From Isosphaeraceae bacterium (GTDB lineage: Bacteria; Planctomycetota; Planctomycetia; Isosphaerales; Isosphaeraceae): DNA of 62,771 nucleotides. The stretch is from assembly GCA_021324445.1 (NCBI GenBank), contig JAJPJC010000071.1, positions 1-62,771 of the forward strand. Reading direction: 5' to 3'. The position numbers and the translations under genes are program-made. This document shows, piece by piece, positions 16,723 to 27,310 of the stretch; within the stretch, counting starts at the first letter, position 1; each line of letters starts with the position of its first letter. The notes under the pieces are model-generated. The model did no database searches and was not told where the DNA came from. It worked only from the letters and a program-made list of their open reading frames with translations.

Positions 16723-18675
16723 TCAATCATTGGGCTGGGACAGCGGCCCGATCGGCTGGAGTTTGCTCACGACGTCCACTCCATTGCGTTTGCCGACGTC
16801 GCGCGTGGAAGAGACGACGCTGACGTTCGACCGCTGATTGATCTCCAGATGGTTGATCGGTAAGCCGACGATGGTCGAGTTGGCCACGCTGTTGAACTTG
16901 ACCAGGTTGAGGTTGCCGGTATCGTTGAGCACCATCCCAACGGCCTGGCGTCCGCGAATCGACTGGAGTGTGCCCTGGACGTCGATCAAGGCCGAGCCGA
17001 CGACATCGGGACGGAAGTTCTGGCTCAAGGCGACCAGCGGGTCAGCGTAATCGAGCACGAGCGACCCCGACGAGAGGTTCACCACGTTGACGCCGTTGGT
17101 CGCGCTCCGCTCCAGGGCGAGCGACTGATCGACGCTACCCAGGGCGATGCCGGGCTGGTAGACCTGGGGATCGGGGGCGACGTTGGTGTACGTCCCCTGC
17201 TGGGTGACCGCCGTCTGGGTGACCGAGCTGAACCCGTTCACCAGGACCGTGCCATCCTTGGGGATCGCGATCGCTTGCGACGTCTTGATCGTCTCGGTTC
17301 CAAGCTGGGTCAGCGTGGGCTGGAACGAGTTGAACGTGGCGGCGACCGTGGCATAGACCGCGTTCACGCCGGGTACGCTGGTGAGGCCGCCCAGGAACGT
17401 GAACCCGGCCGCAGGAGTGAACGGACGCGGCTGGCCCTGCGCCGGCTGGATTGTCCCGGTCTGCAAGCTCGCGGCCAGGTTGATCATCCGGAGCTGGTTG
17501 GTCTGGTAGCTCCCCAGCTCCGTGGCGGTGTCGGTCGAGGCGATAGAATTGATCGGGAAGGGATTGGTGAACGACCCCGCGGGTGCACCCGTCGTCGCGT
17601 TGTAGGCGTACACCGTCGTCCCCGAACCGATCAGCACCACGAGCTGAGTGCCGACCCGGGCCAGGCTGAGGCCGGCGACGGCGGGGGCTCCGGGCACATG
17701 GATGGGTGCGAAAGTGGGGTCGGGCGTGCCGGTGTCGTTGGCCAGGTTGAGATTGAATCGGATCAACTCACCCGTAATGGGATCGTAACCAAACATTTTG
17801 GAGTCGGTCTGGAGGTTGACAGGCCCTGAGAGGGTCCCCGTGATCCGGTTGACTTTGAGGATGACCCCCGGTGGCGCGGGGGGGATGCTCGGCGGCTGCC
17901 CCGTCTGGAGCGGTTCCTGGATGTTCCCGGCCGAGGTGAACGTCCCCGTGACTGCCGTCAGCGTCTGCGCACCGGTCGAGTCGCTCACGTAGGTGTTGGA
18001 CGTACCGTAGGGGGTCGTGACGGTCCCGGACTGGCGGGCCTCGAGCGTCGTGCTGCTCGACGAACTGCTGGAACTCGACGATCCGCTGCTGAGGAAACTG
18101 CTACTGGAACTGCTGGACGACGATGTGGGCGTCGGCGTGGGGGCCGGCGGCAACGCGCGGAGGTTGACCTGAGTGTCGGCACCAATGGAATTGAGGACCA
18201 CGGAATTGACGCCCGCTGTCAGATTGATGGTCCCACCGGGGATCAGGTCGAAGTCCCTCATGAGGACCGATTCCAGCACGTTGCCGCCGATCCCGCTGAG
18301 GCTCTCGGGCGCGCCGGCATCGATGAGCTGGCGATTCAGGATGCTGGCCAGCGGCGCGTGGCCGCCACCACCCTGGACAGAACCCACGATCTTCGAGTAC
18401 GCGTTGGTGCCGCCGTAGACCAGCTGGAGGTCGCCGGCGCTGTCGAGCGTGGTGCCGGCCAGGTTGCCGAGGCCGACAACCGTGATCGTGGCGTGGCCGC
18501 CGGTGGGGGTGAGATAGCGGAACTCACGGTCGTGGTTCGAAAAGACGCCCCCCGCGGACGCGACGGCCTGATGGAGCGAGCCCAGGCTCAGAAGCCGGCG
18601 CGCCTCCAGGTGCTCCCAGGATGGCCGAGTCCGCCCCTTCCGCGTCCGCTGCGCGCTCGACAATCTCCGCCCCAT
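16723..18675 (-). CDS. Secreted planctomycete surface protein with Ser-rich linker and propeller-like repeats
   Basis: This 650-aa protein has no recognised enzyme domain. The N-terminus carries a basic stretch and the motif WEHLEARRLLSLGS, the planctomycete export/anchoring motif seen on many surface proteins. A beta-rich module (residues ~40-170) is followed by an almost pure serine linker (about 183-210). The rest, about 430 residues, consists of hydrophobic beta-strand repeats such as GYDPITGELIRFNLN, VYAYNATTGAPAGSFTNPFP and TVLVNGFSSV, suggesting a beta-propeller. It probably sits at the cell surface. The serine tract is codon-biased and repetitive, so length variation between strains is likely. 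Confidence 0.78.
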   Translation of the reverse strand: MGRRLSSAQRTRKGRTRPSWEHLEARRLLSLGSLHQAVASAGGVFSNHDREFRYLTPTGGHATITVVGLGNLAGTTLDSAGDLQLVYGGTNAYSKIVGSVQGGGGHAPLASILNRQLIDAGAPESLSGIGGNVLESVLMRDFDLIPGGTINLTAGVNSVVLNSIGADTQVNLRALPPAPTPTPTSSSSSSSSSFLSSGSSSSSSSSSSTTLEARQSGTVTTPYGTSNTYVSDSTGAQTLTAVTGTFTSAGNIQEPLQTGQPPSIPPAPPGVILKVNRITGTLSGPVNLQTDSKMFGYDPITGELIRFNLNLANDTGTPDPTFAPIHVPGAPAVAGLSLARVGTQLVVLIGSGTTVYAYNATTGAPAGSFTNPFPINSIASTDTATELGSYQTNQLRMINLAASLQTGTIQPAQGQPRPFTPAAGFTFLGGLTSVPGVNAVYATVAATFNSFQPTLTQLGTETIKTSQAIAIPKDGTVLVNGFSSVTQTAVTQQGTYTNVAPDPQVYQPGIALGSVDQSLALERSATNGVNVVNLSSGSLVLDYADPLVALSQNFRPDVVGSALIDVQGTLQSIRGRQAVGMVLNDTGNLNLVKFNSVANSTIVGLPINHLEINQRSNVSVVSSTRDVGKRNGVDVVSKLQPIGPLSQPND

Positions 18676-19271
18676 CGTACTCCTCCGATCACCGACCGCT
18701 CTGGGGGGAGTCGCCGACGTCCGCGGCGCTCCAGCCGATCGATCCCCCTATTCAATTCGGCAAACCGACCTTCGGGCATAACCCGAGCTTGAGGATTTCC
18801 CCGTACAACCCCCATTCTCCCTACGTCAACCGCCGACCGGAACCAAACCCCCTTCGCGATCGGCTGTTCGGCACGAAGGCCCTGCGAGGGCCTCACCTCA
18901 ACCTGAAAGAAATCAATGGGTTATGCCCATGGTTCTCCGGTGGGGCCCGCGCGGATCGCGGGGGACTGGGGCGGAGCCGATCACCTCGTGGAAACCACGA
19001 AGACCCAGGCCGGGGAGTCGATGGTACTGGCATGACGGCGTCGTGGCCGTTAAACTCGGCAATATCCGCGAGTTCCGACCGGCGCGCCGGCCAGGCCGGT
19101 GCGGTTGTGGGTGGCCCGTGGCGAAGTCCCGGGTGCCGTCGGAGCGCGGCGCGACCCGAATTGCCATCACGACGACCTGAAGAGTGGTTCACGACAACTG
19201 AGGACTGGCCGCGAGATTTCGAGCGCCGCGGGCCCCTGTTGTGGGGCCCGGTCCAGAAAGGAGACATCCTG
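18676..19271. other. Intergenic region with a strong hairpin near the next gene
   Basis: About 596 bp without a supported gene. A perfect 8-bp stem (19229-19236 with 19243-19250, loop TGTTGT) lies just before the ribosome site of the GTG-started gene at 19272. It could be the end of a leader or a terminator for upstream transcripts. Nothing else was recognised. Confidence 0.5.
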
Positions 19272-19994
19272 GTGGTGCGCCGTTTTGTCACGCTGACCCT
19301 GTCGTTCTGCCTGGTCTTGGGGGTGGGGATCCTCCAGGTGCACTCGTCCTTTGCGCAGGGCGAGGCCAAGAAGGAGGCCCAGCCTCCCAAGTCCGAGACC
19401 GCCCAGAAGGAGGCTGCGAAGGAAGCCGCCAAGCCCGCCACGACCAAGTCGGAGCCCCCCAAGGGTGCGGAGCCGGCCAAGAAGGAGGCGCCCAAGGCCG
19501 CCGAACCTGCTCTGCCGTCGATCCCGCCGGAAGTTCAGGCCAAGCTGGATGCCGCGCGGCGGGCCGTGGCCGAGGCGATTGTCGCCGCCCAGGACGCCGG
19601 GCTGGTGGAGACCTCGATCGATCCGCCGCCGATCCTCGACATCCTGATCACCGGACGAGCGATCGACGCGCGCACCCTGAAGAACACGGCGGCCAAGAAA
19701 CCCTACGGCGTCAGTCCCGAAGTGATGTGCGCGTGGTTCACCGGCTACGGCAAGCTGGAGGGGGTGGACTATGTGCACGACGTCCGGATCACCAATCCCA
19801 GCGCGGGGCTGAAGCAGTGGTATGATCAGCGCGCGGCCATCCTGCGGCAGTACATCGAGGAGGTCCGCAAGGCCAAGGGCCCGGGGCCGTCCCCGAAGCC
19901 GGAGGCGACCAAGAAGGCCGAGGAGACGAAGAAGGCCGAGGAGACGAAGAAGGCCGAGCCCGCGAAGAAGTCGGACGAGGCCAAGAAGCCATGA
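19272..19994 (+). CDS. Secreted Lys/Ala/Glu-rich protein of unknown function
   Basis: This 240-aa protein is not recognised as a known enzyme. A signal peptide (RRFVTLTLSFCLVLGVGILQ, cleavage near SFAQ) precedes a low-complexity Lys/Ala/Glu/Pro region (about 30-80). A compact central part follows (about 85-195: PEVQAKLDAARRAVAEAIVA, SIDPPPILDILITGR, VSPEVMCAWFTGYGKLEGVD). The C-terminus is a tandem KKAEET-type tail encoded by near-identical codons. GTG at 19272 is chosen because AAAGGAG lies 9 nt upstream; GTG at 19275 is equally possible. A DacZ-like gene starts 208 bp downstream on the same strand. Confidence 0.7.
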   Translation: MVRRFVTLTLSFCLVLGVGILQVHSSFAQGEAKKEAQPPKSETAQKEAAKEAAKPATTKSEPPKGAEPAKKEAPKAAEPALPSIPPEVQAKLDAARRAVAEAIVAAQDAGLVETSIDPPPILDILITGRAIDARTLKNTAAKKPYGVSPEVMCAWFTGYGKLEGVDYVHDVRITNPSAGLKQWYDQRAAILRQYIEEVRKAKGPGPSPKPEATKKAEETKKAEETKKAEPAKKSDEAKKP

Positions 19995-20202
19995 GTCGTC
20001 CCGTCGTCCGGGCGGGGCGCGGGGCGCCGCGGCGAGCCGGCTATGAGGCCCCCCCGGGTGGGGGACTCCGCCACAGACCGGGACCAGGCCGGGCGGCCTC
20101 CGCGCCCGGGTCGGGTCGTCGCCGGACCGAGCTTGGCCGGGTTCGATCGGGATCCCACCGCGCGCCGAACACCCCGATTCGCTTCGATCGAGGCCGCCCG
20201 CC

Positions 20203-21144
20203 GTGACGCCGAGTGTCGTGTCCAAGGCGACCGCGCCGCTGCCGATCCTCGTGCTGGCGTGCGAGGCCGCCCGCCGGCTGGGAGCCTCCGGCGTCCTGAT
20301 CCTGCCCGAAGGGCCCCTGGAGTGGGAGGTGCTGCGCCTGCCGGTGTGCAGCGAGCTGGCGATTCTGGTCGCCAGTGCCTCGCAGCGCCAGCTCGAGGCG
20401 GTCCGCAAGGCGGGGCTGGTCGCTGTCGAAGTCGAGCCTAGCGAGGCCGCCATCGCCGAGCGGATCAGCCTGGCCTTGATCGAGGCGGTCGCCAATGATC
20501 AGCTCCAGGCCGGCGCCCGGGTCGTCGTGGTGTATTCGGGCTTCGAGGCCGAGGCCCTCGACTCGTTGAGCATCATCCGGCTGGGCGAGCACCTCGAGCG
20601 GCTGACGGCCCGCGACCTGCGGGCGCTGGAGACCTCGGTCCCCTTCGAGACGCTCAAAGCGGTCGTGGACGTGGCCATCGAGATCGGCCGGGAAGGACGC
20701 GAAGGCAAGGCGGTCGGCACCCTGATTGTCGTCGGTGATGCGCGCAAGGTGATGGCCCGGACCCGCGCGCTGGGCTTCGACCCGTTCAAGGGCTACCGCC
20801 GCAAGGAACGGAATGTTCGCGACCTCCGCGTGCGCGAGGCCATCAAGGAAATTGCCCAGTTGGACGGGGCCTTCGTCGTGGCGCGCGATGGGACCGTCGA
20901 GGCCGCCTGCCGCCTCCTCGACGCCCCCATGAGCGGTTTGACGCTTCCCAAGGGCCTGGGCACTCGCCACTGGGCCGCCGCCGCCATCACCGAGGTCACC
21001 AAGGCCGTCGCCGTCGTCGTCAGCCAGTCCAATGGGACCGTCCGGCTCTTCCAGGATGGTGACGTCATCCTCCGCATCGCCCCGATGCGTCACGCCCGCG
21101 CCATGAAGTGGCAGGACGCCGAGACCGAACCCATGCCGTCGTGA
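20203..21144 (+). CDS. DacZ-like diadenylate cyclase (c-di-AMP synthase)
   Basis: This 313-aa soluble protein would join two ATP into cyclic di-AMP. The N-terminal half (about 1-190) is an alpha/beta region like the pyruvate-kinase-C-like domain of archaeal DacZ (LVLACEAARRLGASGVLILP, SELAILVASASQRQLEAV). The C-terminal half is a DisA_N/DAC domain: LDGAFVVARDG with the DGA motif at 221-223, and LPKGLGTRHWAAAAITEVTK with the RH pair at 255-256. In many bacterial cyclases the second motif is RHR; here the third residue is Trp. There are no membrane segments, unlike CdaA, and no helix-hairpin-helix DNA-binding part, unlike DisA. GTG at 20203 is the first plausible start. c-di-AMP often controls potassium, osmolytes or the cell wall; the target here is not visible. 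Confidence 0.85.
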   Translation: MTPSVVSKATAPLPILVLACEAARRLGASGVLILPEGPLEWEVLRLPVCSELAILVASASQRQLEAVRKAGLVAVEVEPSEAAIAERISLALIEAVANDQLQAGARVVVVYSGFEAEALDSLSIIRLGEHLERLTARDLRALETSVPFETLKAVVDVAIEIGREGREGKAVGTLIVVGDARKVMARTRALGFDPFKGYRRKERNVRDLRVREAIKEIAQLDGAFVVARDGTVEAACRLLDAPMSGLTLPKGLGTRHWAAAAITEVTKAVAVVVSQSNGTVRLFQDGDVILRIAPMRHARAMKWQDAETEPMPS

Positions 21145-21360
21145 TCGTGCGGTGTGGTGTCGAGCTTCCCCGGCGGTTGGTCCTTCCTCCCACCTGCGCG
21201 GGCTCCCCGGGCGTGGCACAGTCCTCGCCGTTTCCTGCATCTCCAGGAGTAGAGCCGCGCGATCGCTTCCCTGGCTTCCGGTTGATCCATGGCTTCTGCC
21301 GCGCGGAGCGGCGACATCCCGGGGCGGAACTTGGAATCGCGTGACCCTCGGGATCGTCCC

Positions 21361-22164
21361 ATGGCGTCGTTGACCTCTCGGCTGGTCGAGCCTGTGTACC
21401 GCTGGATCTCCGGTCGTCCGTCGGGCCGGCCCGGTGCCCTGGAGCCGGATGATGCCGGCGGGAACGCGGACCGCGCTGGCGGTTTGGTGCTGATCGCCGA
21501 CGGCGTCGGCGGGATGGACCTGTGTGGCACCGGCCTGCGTTACGTGATCGGTGCTGAACGGCTGCCGTACGCTGTCGAAGTGTTCCCGTGGGGGCACGGG
21601 CTGGGGCGGTGGTACGCCGACCTGACCGATGCGGACCACCGAGATCAGCAGGCCCGGCTGCTCGCCGAGGCGGTCCGGCGCTACCGCGTCGATCAACCGG
21701 ATCCTCCGGTCTTCCTGGTCGCCAAGTCGGGCGGCGCGGGGGTCGTGGTCAAGGCGCTGGAGCTGCTGGACGAGGCGAGCGTGGAATCTGTCGTGCTGCT
21801 GTCGCCGGCTGTCTCGCCCGGCTATGATCTCGTGCCGGCGCTGCGCGCCGTGCGCCGCCAGCTCGTCGTCTTCTGGTCGCCCTGGGACCTGGTGATCCTT
21901 GGAGTCGGGACCCGGTTCTTGGGCACGGTCGATCGGATCAAGACCGTCAGCGCGGGCCTGGTGGGATTCCGCGTCCCCGGCCCGGATGATCCCGATCGGG
22001 ACCGAACCCGCCAGTATGGGAAGCTCCGCCAGGTTCGCTGGCGCCCCGAGATGGCCGCAAGCCTTTACTTCGGTGGTCATCTCGGGACGGATTGTCCGTT
22101 ATTCCTCCGGAAATCTGTCGTGCCGCTCTTGCGCGGCGACGGTGCCGAGACGGTCCGGTTCTGA
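21361..22164 (+). CDS. Alpha/beta-hydrolase-like protein
   Basis: This 267-aa protein has an alpha/beta hydrolase layout: a first strand GGLVLIADGVGGMDL with an oxyanion-type loop, a nucleophile-elbow-like VAKSGGAGVVVKALELL, LLSPAVSPGYDLVPALRAV, and a histidine in FGGHLGTDCP near the C-terminus. The elbow reads K-S-G-G-A-G, close to G-x-S-x-G but not exact, so activity is uncertain. The ATG at 21361 is preferred; an in-frame ATG at 21289 would add 24 residues. No signal peptide is evident. It lies 216 bp after the DacZ-like gene on the same strand and might be co-transcribed. Confidence 0.72.
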   Translation: MASLTSRLVEPVYRWISGRPSGRPGALEPDDAGGNADRAGGLVLIADGVGGMDLCGTGLRYVIGAERLPYAVEVFPWGHGLGRWYADLTDADHRDQQARLLAEAVRRYRVDQPDPPVFLVAKSGGAGVVVKALELLDEASVESVVLLSPAVSPGYDLVPALRAVRRQLVVFWSPWDLVILGVGTRFLGTVDRIKTVSAGLVGFRVPGPDDPDRDRTRQYGKLRQVRWRPEMAASLYFGGHLGTDCPLFLRKSVVPLLRGDGAETVRF

Positions 22165-24175
<2,011 letters not shown>

Positions 24176-24260
24176 TTTCGGCTTTCGCCCCATCGCCAAG
24201 ATCGAACTCCCGGGGATGACCATCGAAGGCAATCAGAGTCTGTTCCTGAAGCCCCCGAAG

Positions 24261-24455
24261 GGGGCGATCGGACGTAGCCAGAGGCGTCAGCCCCTGGTGA
24301 AAAGCCGGGCCACTCACCCCCCTCGGGTGGGCCGGCCGCCGCCGCCACCGCCGGCAAAGCCGGCGGTGGCGGCGGCGGATGCGATGGGTTCTGGGGATTG
24401 GGGTCCTGGGCCCGAGGTCCAGGGGCTGACGCCCCTGGCTACGTCCGATCGCCCC
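24261..24455. repeat. Nested palindromic element downstream of enolase
   Basis: Outer arms 24261-24297 and 24419-24455 are 37-bp inverted repeats with one mismatch, and weaker similarity continues outward to about 24235 and 24481. In the middle, 24336-24355 and 24359-24378 form a perfect 20-bp GC-only stem with an AAA loop (one A-T pair inside). The whole looks like a palindromic mobile repeat or a strong terminator for eno. Confidence 0.85.
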
Positions 24456-24554
24456 TCCGGGGCTTTCGAAACCGACTCTCAGTTCGATCACGCTCGATAC
24501 AGATCCCTGGGAATGCGGCGGAAGTTTCGATACGATCGGTTGGAGAGGGAGAGG

Positions 24555-25136
24555 ATGTCTCCTCTCCCGAGGACGAAACGAGAGCCAGCCTCGGCCATGC
24601 CTTCCACCAAGTCAGATCGGAAGAAAACGGTATCGGCGAACGGCCAGGAGGAGACCCTGTCGCTCGTTCCCCGCGCCGGCTCACTCTTGAAGCAGGTGAA
24701 CGATCCCACACGTCTGCAAGTCCTCCTGGCACTGGCCGACGGCAAGAAGAGTCTGTGCCAGATCAGCGAGCGGCTGGGTCGAAGCGAGGAGGAGTCCGGC
24801 TATCACTTGGCGCTGCTCTGTACCTCCCACATGGTAGATTCCCATTGGGAAGGCTACGAGGCCTCTTACGATTTGACAGAGCCGGGAGCTCGGTTCGTCG
24901 ATTCCATCTTGAGGCTTCTCGAGCAGGCGGGCCCTTCCCCAAAGCCGGTCCTGACCAAGTCCCAGTGGAAGAAACTCGTCAAGGAGGTCAGCTCGGCGGA
25001 CGATCGTCCCGTAGACTGGCTGAACGTGCCCAATCCTCAATTCGAGCGGAGGCGGCCTCTCGACCTGATCGGGACAGACGATGAGGTCCGGGTCCATATC
25101 ATTATTGGAGCGGCACGGGCGGGCTTTTTTGCATGA
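24555..25136 (+). CDS. Antitoxin: winged-HTH (ArsR-like) fused to Xre/MbcA/ParS toxin-binding domain
   Basis: This 193-aa protein has two parts. Residues about 35-120 form a winged helix of ArsR type (LLKQVNDPTRLQVLLALADG, KSLCQISERLGRSEEESGYH, HMVDSHWEGYEASYDLTEPG). The C-terminus (VDWLNVPNPQFERRRPLDLI) is the Xre/MbcA/ParS (DUF2384) toxin-binding domain. In classical RES-Xre systems the antitoxin has an Xre-type HTH; here it is replaced by an ArsR-like domain. ATG at 24555 is preferred for its GGAGAGGG site; ATG at 24597 is the alternative. Its stop overlaps the RES start codon in ATGA, so the two are translationally coupled. It should repress the pair and block the toxin. Confidence 0.8.
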   Translation: MSPLPRTKREPASAMPSTKSDRKKTVSANGQEETLSLVPRAGSLLKQVNDPTRLQVLLALADGKKSLCQISERLGRSEEESGYHLALLCTSHMVDSHWEGYEASYDLTEPGARFVDSILRLLEQAGPSPKPVLTKSQWKKLVKEVSSADDRPVDWLNVPNPQFERRRPLDLIGTDDEVRVHIIIGAARAGFFA

Positions 25137-25708
25137 GGCTGTCAGCTTGTCGTAAACTCAAGCTCGGACCAGTGACCGGCGATTGGTAGCGCGCGATCCG
25201 ACAGGAGCACTGGCAGACACGCCTCTCGGCGAGACACACGATCACGGAAACCGGTCGATTCAATGCCGGAACCGTCGAGAGCCCGTCTTACCAAGTCTTG
25301 TACTTGGCCAAGAATCATCTCATCGCGCTCTTCGAGGTTCGCGCGCTGGTGGGGACAACCGAGTCCCCGATTCCCGATCCTCGCAGCACATGGACGACCC
25401 TCAACCTCAACGTCGTTCTCCACCGGGTGGCCGACCTGGCAGACCCCAGAGAGCAGAAGCTGATCGGAACGTCGGCCCAGGAGTTGACGGGGAAGTGGGA
25501 CCCCTACGAGGATCCGGGGACGGCGCCGACCCAACTCCTGGGAGCGGCGCTGTTCGACCTTCCAGGGCTCGAAGGCTTCCTGGCCCCGACCGCAGTCCCC
25601 GAAATCTCGGGGAAGACTCTCGTCGACTTTCCCGAGAAGTTGCGGCCACAGAGTCGGATCGAATTCTGGAACGCGACCACGGGCGTGATCGAGCGGCTCA
25701 GAGTCTGA
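25133..25708 (+). pseudogene. RES-domain toxin gene interrupted by an in-frame TAG
   Basis: From ATG at 25133 the frame reads MRLSACRKLKLGPVTGDW, then TAG at 25187-25189. After this stop the same frame continues without a break into an evident RES domain: QEHWQTRLSARHTITETGRF, YQVLYLAKNHLIALFEVRAL, ELTGKW and LGAALFDLPGLEGFLAPTA, ending at 25708. RES toxins degrade or modify NAD using a conserved Arg (GRFN), Glu (LFEV) and Ser. The Ser position reads PTA here. One base change (for example TGG or CAG to TAG) explains the stop. A later start, such as TTG at 25298, would lack the GRFN part, so no active toxin is expected without readthrough. The 4-bp overlap with the antitoxin gene is retained. 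Confidence 0.8.
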
Positions 25709-27205
25709 TCACGTCGAGTCCGGCAAGAGCAGTGATTCGGCCACCTGGACGAACTGCTGGATGGTTGCGGTCGCGAAGCCGAGGGCGCCGTGTTGGCCCA
25801 GGCGGCTGATTTGCCGGTCGAGGCTGCGGAATCGCGAGCGGGCGACCGAAAAATGGGCTTTGTCCAGGGCACGATCCAGCCGCGCGAAACTGGTGAGCAG
25901 TCCGGTGGCGGCTGAAGAGGAAACGCCGATCTCCCGGAGCTGGGTCTGTTCATACCGGGTTCCCGCCCGGACGGTGCGGAACGCCGGGCCACCCCCGGCC
26001 GGAGGCGGCGGCACTGCCGATGAGGGAATCGGCACCGGCGCGTCGGTGGCCAGTGTCGGCACGACCATCGCCTGGTAGAAGTCCACCATCGCCAGGTGCG
26101 ACGGCACCGCTTGAGTCAGGTTGAAGTAGCTGATCGATGACGGGGACCCGCCGACCGGGACAGCGCCCCAGAGATTGAGCACCCGATCCTGAGGCGAGAG
26201 CGTGTCCTGGACCGTTGCCGTTTGATAGAACACCTCGGCTTGATTGACTCGGGAGGGAACCATCAGCGGCGGGTCGGCGGCGTCGGCCTGAAACGCCAGG
26301 TACGCCCGGTCGACGAGCTGGCCGATCGGACCGTTCGATACGCTGTCGTAAGCCACCGGGCCGTTGCGTGCCGGGTGGGGGTCGAGCAGCGTGAGCTTCA
26401 AGTAACCGCCTTGCAGCGGCGGCGCATTCCAGTCGAGCAAACCGGCCGCGAGGCTCGCCACGTCGGCCCCCCGGCTCTGGCCGATCAGGTGGATGTCGAC
26501 CACGTCGTTGGGCTGGATCGGCAGATTCGCGATGGTCTGGTTGATCTGGGCGGCCAGCCCCTGGGCCGCGGCCGTGACCACGCCGGGAGCCGTCGCGGCG
26601 CTCAGCGCGGCCCAGTTGTAGGGGATCGCCGCGTCGTAGCCATCGGACTCCAGCGACGACGCCAGGGCCGTCACCCAGCTCGGGAAGGCGCCGAAGCTGG
26701 CGAACTCCAGCCCATGCACCACCGCGCCGATGATCCAGGTGCGGAACGACGCCACGTTGTCCGACTGGCTCGACTCGGGGACCTGGCCGCCCGGGTTGGC
26801 CACAGCCAGGACGTATTTCATCGCGGGGTCGATGTCCAGCGGCTGGGACAACGTCACCGTTACCTGATGCGAACCGACACCCAGCTCGGAGCCGGAGAGA
26901 GTCGCCTGGCCGGCCAGCACGTCCTGGGCGGCATCGAACGCCGGGCTGGGCGCGCGGTAGATGGCCAGGGTCATCGGCCCGGTCAGTGCCGAGCCGGTCA
27001 CCTGGTAGTCGGCCGAGACGACCTGGGGTGAGAGCGCCGTGGCACCCGTCATGATCAGCTCGCCCGGGAGAGCCGACGGGACGATTCGTTCTTCCAGCCG
27101 CTCCACGGCGAAGGTCCGCTGCTGCGGACGCCGTGGGGCCTGCGTCGCGGCACGGCGTGGAAGAAGAGGCTTGCCGATCCTCGCACAATTCGTGAAGACC
27201 GTCAT
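25709..27205 (-). CDS. Secreted CARDB-plus-lipase-like surface protein
   Basis: This 498-aa protein carries the planctomycete export/anchor motif near residue 35 (FAVERLEERIVPSALP). Residues about 50-150 resemble a CARDB-like adhesion module (VVSADYQVTGSALTGPMTLA, YVLAVANPGGQVPESSQSDN). Residues about 160-400 resemble an alpha/beta hydrolase: VDIHLIGQSRGADVASLAAG has the GxSxG elbow, followed by a likely Asp in LTLLDPHPARN and HLAMVDFY. It probably acts on a lipid or ester at the cell surface. The C-terminal ~70 residues form basic helices. It converges with the RES pseudogene with no gap. The start codon lies inside a 36-bp direct repeat. Confidence 0.78.
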   Translation of the reverse strand: MTVFTNCARIGKPLLPRRAATQAPRRPQQRTFAVERLEERIVPSALPGELIMTGATALSPQVVSADYQVTGSALTGPMTLAIYRAPSPAFDAAQDVLAGQATLSGSELGVGSHQVTVTLSQPLDIDPAMKYVLAVANPGGQVPESSQSDNVASFRTWIIGAVVHGLEFASFGAFPSWVTALASSLESDGYDAAIPYNWAALSAATAPGVVTAAAQGLAAQINQTIANLPIQPNDVVDIHLIGQSRGADVASLAAGLLDWNAPPLQGGYLKLTLLDPHPARNGPVAYDSVSNGPIGQLVDRAYLAFQADAADPPLMVPSRVNQAEVFYQTATVQDTLSPQDRVLNLWGAVPVGGSPSSISYFNLTQAVPSHLAMVDFYQAMVVPTLATDAPVPIPSSAVPPPPAGGGPAFRTVRAGTRYEQTQLREIGVSSSAATGLLTSFARLDRALDKAHFSVARSRFRSLDRQISRLGQHGALGFATATIQQFVQVAESLLLPDST

Positions 27206-27310
27206 GATCCGGAGACTCCCGCGCTACGGGAGGCGGTCCAGTCGCCACCCCAAACCGCGCCAACGCCGCCCGCCGTCATGATCCGGAGACTCCCGCGCTA
27301 CGGGAGGCGG
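27201..27310. repeat. Pair of perfect 36-bp direct repeats, each with a hairpin
   Basis: Positions 27201-27236 and 27275-27310 are identical. Each contains CTCCCG, a 5-nt loop CGCTA and CGGGAG. The first copy includes the start codon of the lipase-like gene; the second overlaps the last codons and stop of the CRTAC1 gene. They fit a dispersed intergenic repeat or a duplicated terminator. Confidence 0.9.

Noticed and set aside
25187..25189. The RES stop as a recoding site
   Set aside because: It is TAG and not TGA, so selenocysteine does not apply, and no pyrrolysine context is expected in this group; a plain nonsense mutation is simpler.
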